Assembly: GCA_030654835.1 (NCBI GenBank)
Contig: JAURWS010000013.1
Span: forward strand, 1 to 64,000
DNA from: Gammaproteobacteria bacterium
GTDB taxonomy: Bacteria; Pseudomonadota; Gammaproteobacteria; Pseudomonadales; Pseudohongiellaceae
Direction of reading: 5' to 3'
Length of the DNA: 64,000 nt
Part shown: in pieces, positions 7,207 to 15,184 of the stretch
Layout of the letters: each line of letters begins with the position of its first letter
Position numbering within the stretch: the first letter of the stretch is position 1
Program-made: the position numbers and the translations under genes
Notes under the pieces: generated by a model
Told to the model about the DNA's origin: nothing
What the model saw: the letters and a program-made list of their open reading frames with translations, nothing else
Databases searched by the model: none

Positions 7207-9786
7207 TCATTTTTTCTTCGCCACATATCCCTGGGTAGCGTTGTAGGAGAGTTGGTACTTGTCATTGACAGGTTCTCCAGCCAGCCCGACCAAACTTTCG
7301 TCATCCGCTACCAGCGCGATGCGCAGCATGACGCTTTCCTCATAATATTCAGGTTTTCCCAAGTAAAAGTAGTCGCCTAGCCAGGTAATCTGCTCTCTGA
7401 TTATTGGTTTTGGAGCTAGGTGCTCAGCCACTTTCAAAGTGCTTTGAGTCAGACTGGCACTGGTCTCTCGCCAACGTTGACGAGTCATGGAGCGGCCATT
7501 GTGCGGAATCAGCATTCTCTCACCACTTAGGAAAGTTACCACCGTTCCGTGGTTCTTCCTGTCAGGTTGATAGGCGCGAATCAGCAGTACTTCGGTAGTT
7601 TCTATCTCGCTGTGCCGAGTTTGAGCGTTCTCCTCGGACGGAGTAATCCCATTTCTCGACAAGCCGATCATTGCGAACCGTTCAAGCTTGCTGCGCGTTT
7701 TCTCCAATTGATGAAAATGTTTCGCCATATCGGCGCTTTCTACCTGCTTGGCATAGGTTGCTTCGATCAACTCGCGAATCTGCCCTGGCAGTCTTACTTG
7801 TGCGAGGTTTTGCCAAACAGCGAGGCTCCGGCACAGGACGTAAGGCGCATATACTTTGGCGCTTGCACCAAAGGCCAGTTCAGGATTTGCGATACCTGAA
7901 TCCAGATTTGGAGAGAGTATCCATGCTTCGCGCTGGGCAGAGGAGGGGCGTTGTGTTTCTGAGTGACGCCATAAGCGGCCCATCCGTTGCAGAAGCATAT
8001 CGGTGGGGGCGATACGGCTGACCAGAAAGTCGGCATCAATATCCAGAGACTGCTCCAGCACTTGCGTTCCTACGAGTATGCGACCCTGTTGCCTTCGTGT
8101 TTCTGCTCCGGCTTTTCCATAATGCGTCACCCAGACGTTTTCATTGCTGGCTCGATCCATTTTTGTAAAGCGTGAGTGCAGTAATCCACAGCTGACATTC
8201 AGGCCTTGAGCGTTGGCGGAAAGGCGCCTGAAAATTTCCTGAGCTTCATTGACAGTGTTTTCTATCCACAAGACTTGCTGGCCTGCCTCTGCGCGGATCA
8301 AAGCACCTTCTATGGCATCGGCATCTTGATGATGAGTAATGGAGACAAACGCATCTGGAATAGACGTTACGTCGATCTCAGAAAGCTCACTGGTGTTCGG
8401 CAATGCTGTAATTAGTGGATAAGCAGTTGATGTTGACTTTATGTCGAGTAGTTTGTTTCGGCGCTCTTGAGTCAACGTCGCACTCAAGATGATGACGGTG
8501 CATTGTAGTTGCCGCAGCGCTTTAACCAGTTCGTCCAGGATGGTGCCGGTAAAACTGTCATAGGAATGTACCTCGTCCAGGATGACCACTTTTCCGGCCA
8601 ATCCGAATGTTCTGACGAAACCATGTTTGACGTTCATGACGGCCATCAATGCTTGATCCACCGTGCCCACCGCAAACGGAGCCAGAATGCCGCGTTTTCC
8701 TTGTGCAAACCACGCCCCGCCAGGGTTGCCTTCTTCCCCCATCTCAAATTTTAGCCAAGCGTTGCCGTGTACGAGCAAAGCCTTTTTGTGTAATGACTCG
8801 TCAGCTAGGATTCTGTTTAGAAATGCGTTGACGCGTTCGTGAATTTTGTCGGAAGTGAGCTGTGTTGGCAGGGCAAAATAAATGCCCGTGGCCAATTTTT
8901 TCTCCAGCAGTTGATAGGCAGCGTAAAGAGCCGCTTCTGTCTTTCCTAGGCCCATCGGAGCTTCAAGAACATATATACCAGCTTGCGTCGTGGCTTCTAT
9001 CAGTTTGAGCTGGGTTTCGCGTGGAGGAAAATCAGCAATGCCGTCACTGAATACTTCGCTGAAGCTCAAGCCTGGGATTACTGTTGGATGGACATATCCG
9101 GCATTGTCCAACGCTTGCTCGATTCTCGGACGCCAATCACTGCTGGGGTCTTCGAACAGAGAGCCAGATCCAATCCAATCAGAAACAGTGGTCAGACCGG
9201 CGAGCACCCGTGCCTGCAGTCCGTTTCTTACGACGGGAAAGTTCTCAGTGCCCAAGCATTCTCTTAATTGCGCGAGTAATTCTAGTCTTTGATCCTGCCA
9301 GGTTTTTGCACCAAAGACAGCGCTCGACCCAGTGTACACTGCCAAGTTGGGTGAAAATCCATGGTGCTGCCCTAGAATTTCAGCGACGAATGAACCTGGG
9401 TTGAGTGTGTCGAAAGTTGCTTGACTGACTCCACCATGGCCACCCCATAGTTTTTCACTTTCCGCGTTGAACTCCTTCAATGAGGAGAGAACCTGCTCGT
9501 CTTTAATAGAGAGGGCACTGTAAATTTTCTTCTGAAAAGTGGGGCTCACTTTCCCAATATCATGTGCTGCCGCAATTAACTCTGATCCTGCGGGAAACAA
9601 TTCTGTGCGAAGCCAATCAGGCATGCGAGAGATCATCGCACGCGCGACTTCGCCAACTATCTGGCAATGATTTAGAACCAAGCGCCCTGGCAGAACAGTG
9701 CCGTCAGATTTCTTAAATGACTTGGCGAGGCACTGATCCAATGGGATCGGTGGCAGGCTGGTGTTCTTTGGGGCAGGTACTCGCAT
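7207..9786 (-). CDS. cas3: Cas3 HD nuclease-helicase, type I-E
   Basis: 859-aa effector that unwinds and degrades target DNA recruited by Cascade. The N-terminal HD domain has His40, His75-Asp76 (AAHDIGK) and His141-142 (GQHHG). The SF2 helicase part has Walker A GLGKTE at about 279, DEVH at about 404, SAT at about 435 and a motif VI region ending LQRMGRLWRH. Length is normal (E. coli 888). All catalytic motifs are intact. It is first in the operon, and the dyad-rich region 9787-10148 lies directly upstream. Confidence 0.97.
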   Translation of the reverse strand: MRVPAPKNTSLPPIPLDQCLAKSFKKSDGTVLPGRLVLNHCQIVGEVARAMISRMPDWLRTELFPAGSELIAAAHDIGKVSPTFQKKIYSALSIKDEQVLSSLKEFNAESEKLWGGHGGVSQATFDTLNPGSFVAEILGQHHGFSPNLAVYTGSSAVFGAKTWQDQRLELLAQLRECLGTENFPVVRNGLQARVLAGLTTVSDWIGSGSLFEDPSSDWRPRIEQALDNAGYVHPTVIPGLSFSEVFSDGIADFPPRETQLKLIEATTQAGIYVLEAPMGLGKTEAALYAAYQLLEKKLATGIYFALPTQLTSDKIHERVNAFLNRILADESLHKKALLVHGNAWLKFEMGEEGNPGGAWFAQGKRGILAPFAVGTVDQALMAVMNVKHGFVRTFGLAGKVVILDEVHSYDSFTGTILDELVKALRQLQCTVIILSATLTQERRNKLLDIKSTSTAYPLITALPNTSELSEIDVTSIPDAFVSITHHQDADAIEGALIRAEAGQQVLWIENTVNEAQEIFRRLSANAQGLNVSCGLLHSRFTKMDRASNENVWVTHYGKAGAETRRQQGRILVGTQVLEQSLDIDADFLVSRIAPTDMLLQRMGRLWRHSETQRPSSAQREAWILSPNLDSGIANPELAFGASAKVYAPYVLCRSLAVWQNLAQVRLPGQIRELIEATYAKQVESADMAKHFHQLEKTRSKLERFAMIGLSRNGITPSEENAQTRHSEIETTEVLLIRAYQPDRKNHGTVVTFLSGERMLIPHNGRSMTRQRWRETSASLTQSTLKVAEHLAPKPIIREQITWLGDYFYLGKPEYYEESVMLRIALVADDESLVGLAGEPVNDKYQLSYNATQGYVAKKK

Positions 9787-9834
9787 TATTTGGGTTTACC
9801 TTTCTTGATTTTCCTTGTTGCCGTTTACACTTTT

Positions 9835-9859
9835 AACTGGTGACAAGCTGTCACCAGTT
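9835..9859. promoter_or_regulatory. Dyad 1, perfect 10-bp arms
   Basis: AACTGGTGAC and GTCACCAGTT flank AAGCT. It is the dyad nearest cas3, centred about 60 bases before the ATG, where a repressor could block transcription. Operator function is inferred. Confidence 0.75.
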
Positions 9860-9937
9860 GACCTACCCTCGGTAGCCTTGATCTCAGCGGTTAGCACCGC
9901 TCGTACTCAGCATCGCAGACCCTCGGTAGTTAGGAAT

Positions 9938-9966
9938 GCAGTTGGTTACGCTTTGTAACCAACTGC
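9938..9966. promoter_or_regulatory. Dyad 2, perfect 12-bp arms
   Basis: GCAGTTGGTTAC and GTAACCAACTGC flank GCTTT. This is the longest perfect dyad of the set; it has T/A rather than G/C at the variable half-site position. Confidence 0.75.
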
Positions 9967-9990
9967 CAGCAATCTATATGTCCGCGCTTC

Positions 9991-10015
9991 AGTCGGTGAC
10001 AATCCGTCACCGACT
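9991..10015. promoter_or_regulatory. Dyad 3, perfect 10-bp arms
   Basis: AGTCGGTGAC and GTCACCGACT flank AATCC. Its inner 17 bases match dyad 1 at 15 positions. Confidence 0.75.
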
Positions 10016-10039
10016 ACCCGTTTTGGCCCTTTCTCAAGC

Positions 10040-10064
10040 AACCGGTATCAATCTGTAACCAGTT
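10040..10064. promoter_or_regulatory. Dyad 4, imperfect arms
   Basis: AACCGGTATC and GTAACCAGTT flank AATCT; seven of ten arm positions pair. It shares the CAATCYGT centre with dyad 3 and is probably a weaker site of the same family. Confidence 0.6.
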
Positions 10065-10148
10065 GGCCTGACCCCTCAATCCTATACCTTGAACCAAACC
10101 TACATGACCGACTGGAAAAACCGCATCCTGTATATTTGCACAGCCAGA

Positions 10149-11117
10149 TCACCCGCCTCGAAACCCCGCGACGCCCGCCTTCAATCTTTCCAATACACTT
10201 GCCCTCAACCCCTCCGGCCCCTCCACCACCACGTCCGGCACATACCGCATGATGTCCCTGACCAGCTCGCGGTCATCGCCATACGGAAACTGCAGCACAT
10301 ACTCCTCTCCATCCCATCGCCCTTGCTGCTGCGGATGCCAGGTTTGTCTCGACACTTCACCGGCGACGTTTCCGCGGAAACGTAATTTGGCGGTGTGCTC
10401 CGGTTTGCCGGCGAAGATGCCGTAGCTGCGCGAGAAGTGCGCGTCGAGTTCTGCGGCCGAAACCGCTTGGGCCGGGGTGTCGGTGAGGGTGACTTTTTCC
10501 ATGCGGGCCAGCATGAACTGGCGCAGCGTGCGCCGGGTGTGGCACCAGGCATCGAGGTACCAGTTGTCGCGGTAATAGACGAGGTCCTGCGGGCTGAGGG
10601 TGCGCTGGGTGGTGGCGCCTTTGTAGTCAGTGTAGCGAACGGTGAGTTGCCTTCCGCGCAGCAGGGCATCGCTGACGCGCAGATAGATATCGTTGGGAAC
10701 CGTACGGTGGCCGATGGGCAGCACCTTGATGCGACTCATCAGGACGTCAGGTGAAATGTTGCGGGCCTTGAGCAATTTGTGGATGCCCTTCTCGACAATC
10801 TTCAGTTCATCGCTGAGCAGGCCGTTGCCGAACCCCTGCAGCATGTGCAGCAACAGGGCCATGGACTGCAGTTCCTCTGCGGTCAGCCACAGGCCGGGGA
10901 GGAGGTGCTTCTCTTCTGGCGGACAGGTGTAGGCCCAGCCTTTGTATTCTTCGTTGTAGTCGATGGGGGCGAGGGTGAAGTCCTGCAGCACGTCGATCAG
11001 GCGGCGAGCGCTCTTCTGTGTGCAATCGAGTTTGTCGGCCAGGGTGCGCAGGCTGATGGGGTGGCGGTGAGTCATGAAAAGCTGAAACAGCTTTTGAATG
11101 CGATCCAGCTTGTCCAT
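10149..11117 (-). CDS. WYL-domain transcriptional regulator (YafY/DeoR-like HTH)
   Basis: 322-aa regulator. An N-terminal winged HTH (about 1-60, IQKLFQLFMTHRHPISLRTL) is followed by a WYL domain (about 150-215) that includes the literal NWYLDAWCH and the basic RRTLRQFMLARM, then a WCX-type C-terminus (about 240-315). WYL domains bind nucleic acid or nucleotide ligands, and relatives such as BrxR and CapW repress phage-defence operons. The gene points toward the cas operon, and its 3' end is separated from cas3 only by the dyad array. Control of cas expression is therefore a reasonable inference, not shown. The ATG at 11117 has AGGGAA upstream. Confidence 0.88.
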   Translation of the reverse strand: MDKLDRIQKLFQLFMTHRHPISLRTLADKLDCTQKSARRLIDVLQDFTLAPIDYNEEYKGWAYTCPPEEKHLLPGLWLTAEELQSMALLLHMLQGFGNGLLSDELKIVEKGIHKLLKARNISPDVLMSRIKVLPIGHRTVPNDIYLRVSDALLRGRQLTVRYTDYKGATTQRTLSPQDLVYYRDNWYLDAWCHTRRTLRQFMLARMEKVTLTDTPAQAVSAAELDAHFSRSYGIFAGKPEHTAKLRFRGNVAGEVSRQTWHPQQQGRWDGEEYVLQFPYGDDRELVRDIMRYVPDVVVEGPEGLRASVLERLKAGVAGFRGG

Positions 11118-11238
11118 AGGGCTTCCCTGTCGCGGTGCGGCGTGTGGCCGTCTGTTGTTGTGAGCTGTTGCTGTGAAGAGCTGTCTGGATAGTAACGGGA
11201 GTTCCCGCGCTTTGACAGGGGGGTAAGCTTATATGGCG

Positions 11239-11268
11239 AGTTGACAAAGGGCCATCGTCAACTATTGT
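11239..11268 (+). promoter_or_regulatory. vapB promoter with overlapping operator dyad
   Basis: TTGACA (11241-11246) and TATTGT (11263-11268) are 16 bases apart, a good sigma-70 promoter. A perfect dyad AGTTGAC-N11-GTCAACT (11239-11263) overlaps the -35 element and spacer. This is the layout expected for autorepression by an AbrB-type antitoxin. Confidence 0.65.
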
Positions 11269-11318
11269 GACTAGACCTGTGGTGCATCCCAGATTGGAGT
11301 TCAACAAATGGAGGCAAT

Positions 11319-11549
11319 ATGGAGCGGGTAGGCGTCTTTAAAAGCAGTAAAGGTCAGATGATCCGTCTACCCAAAGCGGTTGCCTTGCCGGACGATGTAA
11401 AGGAAGTCGATATTCTTGTGCTGGGGCGATCACGGTTGATTGCACCTGCAGGGGAGGTTTGGGACAGCTGGTTCGAGGGCGATGGTGTTTCCGATGACTT
11501 CATGGCGGATCGCGAGCAATCTGCTGGGCAAACGCGAGAACTGTTGTAG
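11319..11549 (+). CDS. vapB: Orphan VapB-type antitoxin
   Basis: 76-aa antitoxin. An AbrB/SpoVT DNA-binding fold (about 4-45, KGQMIRLPKAVALPDDVKEV) is followed by a toxin-binding tail (EVWDSWFEGDGVSDDFM). VapB normally neutralises a VapC PIN-domain RNase encoded just downstream, but here the next 100 bases hold only a terminator and a REP unit, and no PIN-domain ORF is visible nearby. It is therefore a solitary antitoxin, perhaps a relic of a lost toxin or an anti-addiction factor. A GGAGG site precedes the ATG, and the promoter-dyad at 11239 suggests it is still expressed. Confidence 0.9.
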   Translation: MERVGVFKSSKGQMIRLPKAVALPDDVKEVDILVLGRSRLIAPAGEVWDSWFEGDGVSDDFMADREQSAGQTRELL

Positions 11550-11567
11550 TAGCAATCACCCCAAACG

Positions 11568-11618
11568 AGAAGGGCCGGAGCAACACAGCTTGCGCTGCAT
11601 CACTTCGGCCCTTCTTTT
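11568..11618 (+). terminator. Rho-independent terminator after vapB
   Basis: AGAAGGGCCG (11568-11577) pairs perfectly with CGGCCCTTCT (11606-11615), followed by a short T run. The 28-nt loop is long but the stem is strong. Confidence 0.6.
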
Positions 11619-11620
11619 GA

Positions 11621-11645
11621 ATCGCCTGCAGGCAGGCTCCCACAG
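11621..11645. repeat. REP-like unit (single)
   Basis: ATCGCCTGCAGGCAGGCTCC followed by CACAG matches one half of the paired element at 28012-28088. It is an isolated half-unit between vapB and sodB. Confidence 0.7.
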
Positions 11646-11654
11646 GTTTGGTGC

Positions 11655-12245
11655 TTACTTGGCGAGGTTCGCGTTCGCGAAGTCCCAGTTCACCAGGTTG
11701 TCGAGGAAGCTGGCGAGGAAGTCGGGGCGACGGTTCTGGAAGTCGAGGTAGTAGGCGTGTTCCCAGACATCGCACACCAGAATCGGCGTAGCACCGCTGG
11801 TCAGCGGAGTCTCGGCGTTGGCGGATTTGGCGATCTTCAGTTTACCGCCATCCAAAACAAGCCAGACCCAGCCACTGCCGAACTGGCCGATGCCGCCGGC
11901 GACGAACTCTTTCTTGAAGTTGTCGTAGCTGCCGAAGTCAGTATTGATCTTCGCGGCAATCGCGCCGGTCGCTGCACCGCCGCCTTTCGGCTTCATGCTC
12001 TTCCAGAAGAATTCGTGGTTGTAGCACTGGCCGACGTTATTGAAGAGCGGGCCACCGACTTTGTGTGCCGCCTTGACCAGATCTTCGAGTGTGTCGGCAC
12101 TGATGCCGGCGTCGGCGAGCAATTCATTGCCTTTGACCACATAGGCATTGTGGTGTTTGCCGTGGTGGAAACTGAAGGTCTGGGCAGACATATGGGGTTC
12201 GAGTGCGTCAGATGCGTAGGGGAGAGCGGGAAGTGTTAATTTCAT
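11655..12245 (-). CDS. sodB: Iron superoxide dismutase
   Basis: 196-aa cytoplasmic Fe-SOD that disproportionates superoxide. The N-terminus MKLTLPALPYASDALEPHMS, the metal ligands in FHHGKHHNAYV and DVWEHAYYLDF, and GGGAATG / FGSGWVWLV are standard for SodB. The start was moved from the track's 12461 to the ATG at 12245, which has a GAGGT site and removes a low-complexity RTTTRFTTPRTTT stretch with no family match. The sequence reads QNRRPDF after the second metal motif where most SodB have YxNxRPxY, a small variation. Confidence 0.95.
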   Translation of the reverse strand: MKLTLPALPYASDALEPHMSAQTFSFHHGKHHNAYVVKGNELLADAGISADTLEDLVKAAHKVGGPLFNNVGQCYNHEFFWKSMKPKGGGAATGAIAAKINTDFGSYDNFKKEFVAGGIGQFGSGWVWLVLDGGKLKIAKSANAETPLTSGATPILVCDVWEHAYYLDFQNRRPDFLASFLDNLVNWDFANANLAK

Positions 12246-12450
12246 AATGACCTCGGTTGGGTTGTCCGTTGTGGTTCTTGGCGTTGTGAATCGTGTCGTT
12301 GTGATTCTTGCTTTTTTTGCGCCTGTGGCTAAGATTCGGCGCATTAAGTGTGGGGCGAGAATAAAGCACTCCGCAGGGCAATTCAAGGAAGGTGGCCGTG
12401 GCCCAACGCCGCTGTAGACCTTGATGATCGAATTACGGGATAATGCCGCC

Positions 12451-13242
12451 ATGAGAGACAACGACGATTTACTTGATATCCCTTCGATGATTCCCGCCCG
12501 GGATGAAGTCGTTCACCGTCAAGGTGCGCGCAAGCAGCCCGACATCGTGCAGCCTGTGCGTTATGGCGAGGTCATCAAGGTCAGCACCTGGCCGGTACGC
12601 ATCATGTTGGGTCTGTTGACGCTGGCCATCGGAGCTGGTGGCGCGCTTGGCTACCAGGTGTATACCCAGAATCTGGGGGCGCTGGAGCAGGCCAATCGCA
12701 GGATTGAAGACCTTGAGAGTCGCCTGGCGCTGGTCGGCAATTCCGCCGAGGAAACCACCGCGAATGTCATCGAGCGCCTGGACTTCAACTTCTCGGAAAT
12801 CGACAAGCTGTGGGCCGCGCGCAATACCAGCAATCAAACCGTCAATGAGCTGACTGGCAAGCTCGCGGTGCTGCAGGATGAGAGCAAAGGCCACACCGAG
12901 ACTACCGATACTCTCAGCGAACTGCTGGCCCGCAATGCGGCACAGGCGCAGGAAGCCCAGGTCGGTGTGAACCGAGTCAGCACAGCTCTGGATGAAGCGA
13001 ATCAGGCCATTGCGCGCTTGAACACCAGTATGCAGAGCGTCCAGAACGTGGCGCAGGACATGGCCAACATCCGTGCGAGCTTGAACAATGGCGACAGTAC
13101 GCTGGTCGGGCTGCAGGATCGCATGGCCAATGTCGAGGAAGCCGTAGAGTCGATCGATGCTTATCGTCTGCAGGTCAATCAAGCCCTGAGCCGATTGCAG
13201 ACGACCATTGAGTCAGTACAGGGCGGGGCTCCTGCCCGCTAG
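12451..13242 (+). CDS. Membrane-anchored coiled-coil protein, unknown function
   Basis: 263-aa protein. A cytoplasmic N-terminus of about 50 residues is followed by one membrane segment (about 55-78, IMLGLLTLAIGAGGALGYQV) and a long, Ala/Gln/Asn-rich coiled coil (about 85-255). The fold suggests a periplasmic, membrane-tethered rod. I do not recognise a functional domain. The start is uncertain: ATG 12451 (MRDNDDLLD) is preferred over the TTG/ATG at 12421/12424. It is divergent from sodB and is followed by the tRNA-Leu promoter. Confidence 0.75.
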   Translation: MRDNDDLLDIPSMIPARDEVVHRQGARKQPDIVQPVRYGEVIKVSTWPVRIMLGLLTLAIGAGGALGYQVYTQNLGALEQANRRIEDLESRLALVGNSAEETTANVIERLDFNFSEIDKLWAARNTSNQTVNELTGKLAVLQDESKGHTETTDTLSELLARNAAQAQEAQVGVNRVSTALDEANQAIARLNTSMQSVQNVAQDMANIRASLNNGDSTLVGLQDRMANVEEAVESIDAYRLQVNQALSRLQTTIESVQGGAPAR

Positions 13243-13277
13243 TCGCTTTGGATATTTATTAAACCCTGATTTAACGG

Positions 13278-13305
13278 TTGGCTTGTGAGCCGTCCCGGGT
13301 ATAAT
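13278..13305 (+). promoter_or_regulatory. tRNA-Leu promoter
   Basis: TTGGCT (13278-13283) and a perfect TATAAT (13300-13305) are 16 bases apart and end 27 bases before the mature tRNA. The G+C-rich stretch between TATAAT and the tRNA would suit stringent control. Confidence 0.75.
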
Positions 13306-13332
13306 GCCCACCCTTCAATGCAGCCCCACATC

Positions 13333-13417
13333 GCGGATGTGGCGGAATTGGTAGACGCACTGGATTTAGGTTCCAGCGCCGCAAGGTGTGAGAGTTCGAG
13401 TCTCTCCGTCCGCACCA
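13333..13417 (+). tRNA. tRNA-Leu (anticodon UAG)
   Basis: The 85-nt class II tRNA has acceptor arms GCGGATG and CGTCCGC, an encoded CCA end, the D-arm GTGGCGGAATTGGTAGACGC and the T-arm GAGAGTTCGAGTCTCTC. The anticodon stem CTGGA/TCCAG holds loop TTTAGGT, giving anticodon TAG, which reads CUA and related Leu codons. Confidence 0.97.
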
Positions 13418-13520
13418 GTGGGGCTTCTTGTATTCTCCCGACAGATCAGTCTATTCTCCCGCGCAGCACCTGCCCGCAAAACGCGCGGCATTCCCTGAAT
13501 TTCAGTGTTGAGCCGCCGCT

Positions 13521-14342
13521 ATGTCCGACTCCAAGAATGACTCCTCAAAAAAGGGCCTCATCTCCAAAGTGCTGGCCATGACCGGTGCTCTGACAGGTAC
13601 CAACGTTTCCGACAAGGCAGTCGTCAACAACACGGTCGTCCAAAAAAGCACCGCCGCTACCGTCGCTGGCAAGAACGATGTCTCCGCCTTCCTGCAGAAA
13701 GTAGCCGCGTTGCCACCGGTCGGCAAGGCGGCGGGTGCTGGACGCTTGCTGTTTGCCTTGGACGCCACCGGCAGCCGCGAGCGTACGTGGGATCAAGCCA
13801 GCCAGTTGCAGGCGGAGATGTTCCAGGCCGCGCAGGCACAGGGCGGTCTGCAGGTGCAACTGACGTATTTCCGGGGGTTTGCCGAGTTCTACAAGACGGC
13901 CTGGTGTCGTGAATCTTCTGCGCTGCTGGGGCTGATGACCGGCATCCAATGCCGTGCAGGCACCACGCAGATCGAGCGCGTCCTGCGTCATGCCTTGGCG
14001 GAGAATCGCACTCAGCGCATTCATTGCGTGGTCTATGTCGGCGACGCCATGGAAGAGAACCCCGAGGTGCTGGCGCAGTTAGCCGGTCAGCTGGGCATTC
14101 TGAATGTGCCCTTGTTTGTATTTCAGGAAGGCGGTGACCCATTGGCTCGCCAGACCTTCCAAACCCTGGCACGGGTCTCGAAGGGCGCCTACTCGCAGTT
14201 CGACGCGGCCAGTGTCGGACAGCTCAAGGAGTTGCTGCGTGCGGTGGCCATCTACGCCAGCGGCGGGCTGCAGGCACTGGAACACTTCTCGCGTACCTCC
14301 GGCGCTGAGGTCAAGCGGCTGACTCAGCAAATGGGGGCATAG
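13521..14342 (+). CDS. VWA-like domain protein
   Basis: 273-aa protein with a low-complexity Ser/Lys/Val N-terminus (1-50) and a von Willebrand A-like fold from about 70. LLFALDATGSRERTWDQA supplies a MIDAS-like DxTxS (metal-ion-dependent adhesion site), and IHCVVYVGDAMEEN is the matching later strand. It has no signal peptide, so it is probably cytoplasmic. It ends 5 bases before the membrane J-domain gene; VWA plus DnaJ pairs of this type recur in proteobacteria, but their job is not established. The ATG has only a weak ribosome site. Confidence 0.8.
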   Translation: MSDSKNDSSKKGLISKVLAMTGALTGTNVSDKAVVNNTVVQKSTAATVAGKNDVSAFLQKVAALPPVGKAAGAGRLLFALDATGSRERTWDQASQLQAEMFQAAQAQGGLQVQLTYFRGFAEFYKTAWCRESSALLGLMTGIQCRAGTTQIERVLRHALAENRTQRIHCVVYVGDAMEENPEVLAQLAGQLGILNVPLFVFQEGGDPLARQTFQTLARVSKGAYSQFDAASVGQLKELLRAVAIYASGGLQALEHFSRTSGAEVKRLTQQMGA

Positions 14343-14347
14343 GTCCG

Positions 14348-15145
14348 GTGTTTCTGTTGCGTTACATCCTGATTCTGGCGCTGCCCATCCTTGCCTACAT
14401 AGGCCTGCGGCGCTTCGCGATCCGCTATAACCTCAACCAGCGGCAGTTCAACATGCTGCTGGTGTTGACGGTGATTCTGGTGAGCGTGGTGGTGTTGATT
14501 CTGCTGGGACGCTTGCCGATTCATTTCATCGTGGCACCGATCATGGTGGCCCTGACCTTTATGTTGCGTAATCTGCACCTCGTGATCCGTCTTCTGCCCC
14601 TGATCAATATGTTCCGCACCCGTACCGCCCGCACCGCCAAGAGCGCGTATGGCGTTGCGGGGGCAGCCGACACCTCCAGCATTCGTACACGCTTTCTGTT
14701 GATGCAGCTGCAGCTGAGCAGTGGGGATATGGATGGGGAAGTGCTGGAAGGACAGTTTCAGGGCCTGCGTCTCTCGGCCATGAGCATGGAGCAGTTGCTG
14801 GCCTTGGCGAACGAGTGCAGGCGGGATGCAGATTCGCTGCAGGTGCTCGAAGCCTATCTCGACCGGCAGCATCCGCAGTGGCGCGCGGGCCAGGAGGGGG
14901 CGGCTGGTCAGGCATCGACGCAGGGTTCGACTCAAGGCTCGACTCAAGGCAGCCCTGGCAGCTCCGAGGCAGTTATGACGGAAGCGGTGGCGCTGGAAAT
15001 TCTCGGCCTCGCATCCGGCGCTAGCCGCGAGGAAATCGTGCTGGCTCACCGCCGTTTGATGCAGAAGATGCATCCCGATCGCGGCGGCTCCGATTATCTG
15101 GCCAAGAAGATCAATGCGGCACGGGATTTTCTGCTGGATCAGTAG
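14348..15145 (+). CDS. Membrane-anchored J-domain (DnaJ-like) protein
   Basis: 265-aa co-chaperone with two or three membrane segments in the first 85 residues, a linker with STQGSTQGSTQGS repeats (about 182-200), and a C-terminal J domain with the HPD motif in LMQKMHPDRGGSDYLAKKI that would stimulate a DnaK-type ATPase. The start is the GTG at 14348, 5 bases after the VWA gene, so the two are probably one transcript. Its last 75 bases recur in diverged form at 15755-15829, beyond the HicAB module. Confidence 0.88.
   Translation: MFLLRYILILALPILAYIGLRRFAIRYNLNQRQFNMLLVLTVILVSVVVLILLGRLPIHFIVAPIMVALTFMLRNLHLVIRLLPLINMFRTRTARTAKSAYGVAGAADTSSIRTRFLLMQLQLSSGDMDGEVLEGQFQGLRLSAMSMEQLLALANECRRDADSLQVLEAYLDRQHPQWRAGQEGAAGQASTQGSTQGSTQGSPGSSEAVMTEAVALEILGLASGASREEIVLAHRRLMQKMHPDRGGSDYLAKKINAARDFLLDQ
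15071..15083 (+). repeat. Core repeat site 1 (in J-domain gene)
   Basis: ATCCCGATCGCGG with one adjoining base, encoding the HPDRG of the J domain. The same 13-bp core occurs at 15756-15768 and 17425-17437, so the HicAB and HipBA modules each lie between two copies. Confidence 0.7.
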
Positions 15146-15184
15146 TGATTTGCAGTCTGTCCAAACGTCCACAGTCAGCTGATC

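Larger units (their letters stand above)
9787..10148. promoter_or_regulatory. cas operon control region with four related dyads
   Basis: This 362-base gap between the WYL regulator's stop and the cas3 start holds no credible gene. It contains four inverted repeats with the plus-strand pattern GGTKACAANCYGTMACC and the same 5-nt centre, at 9835-9859, 9938-9966, 9991-10015 and 10040-10064. Their centres are 105, 51 and 49 bases apart, close to whole helical turns. An 11-bp direct repeat ACCCTCGGTAG occurs at 9865-9875 and 9919-9929, and a shorter dyad AGCGGT-TAGC-ACCGCT lies at 9886-9901. The cas3 promoter must lie here or closer to 9787, but I could not place a convincing -10/-35 pair. Confidence 0.8.

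Noticed and set aside
9787-10148. A CRISPR-like degenerate repeat or small RNA toxin/guide next to the cas operon
   Set aside because: I looked for the CCCCACG/CGTGGGG stem and found none; the dyads are unrelated to the repeat.
10089-10385. 98-aa plus-strand ORF over the regulator 3' end
   Set aside because: Pro/His-rich shadow of the WYL gene with no ribosome site.
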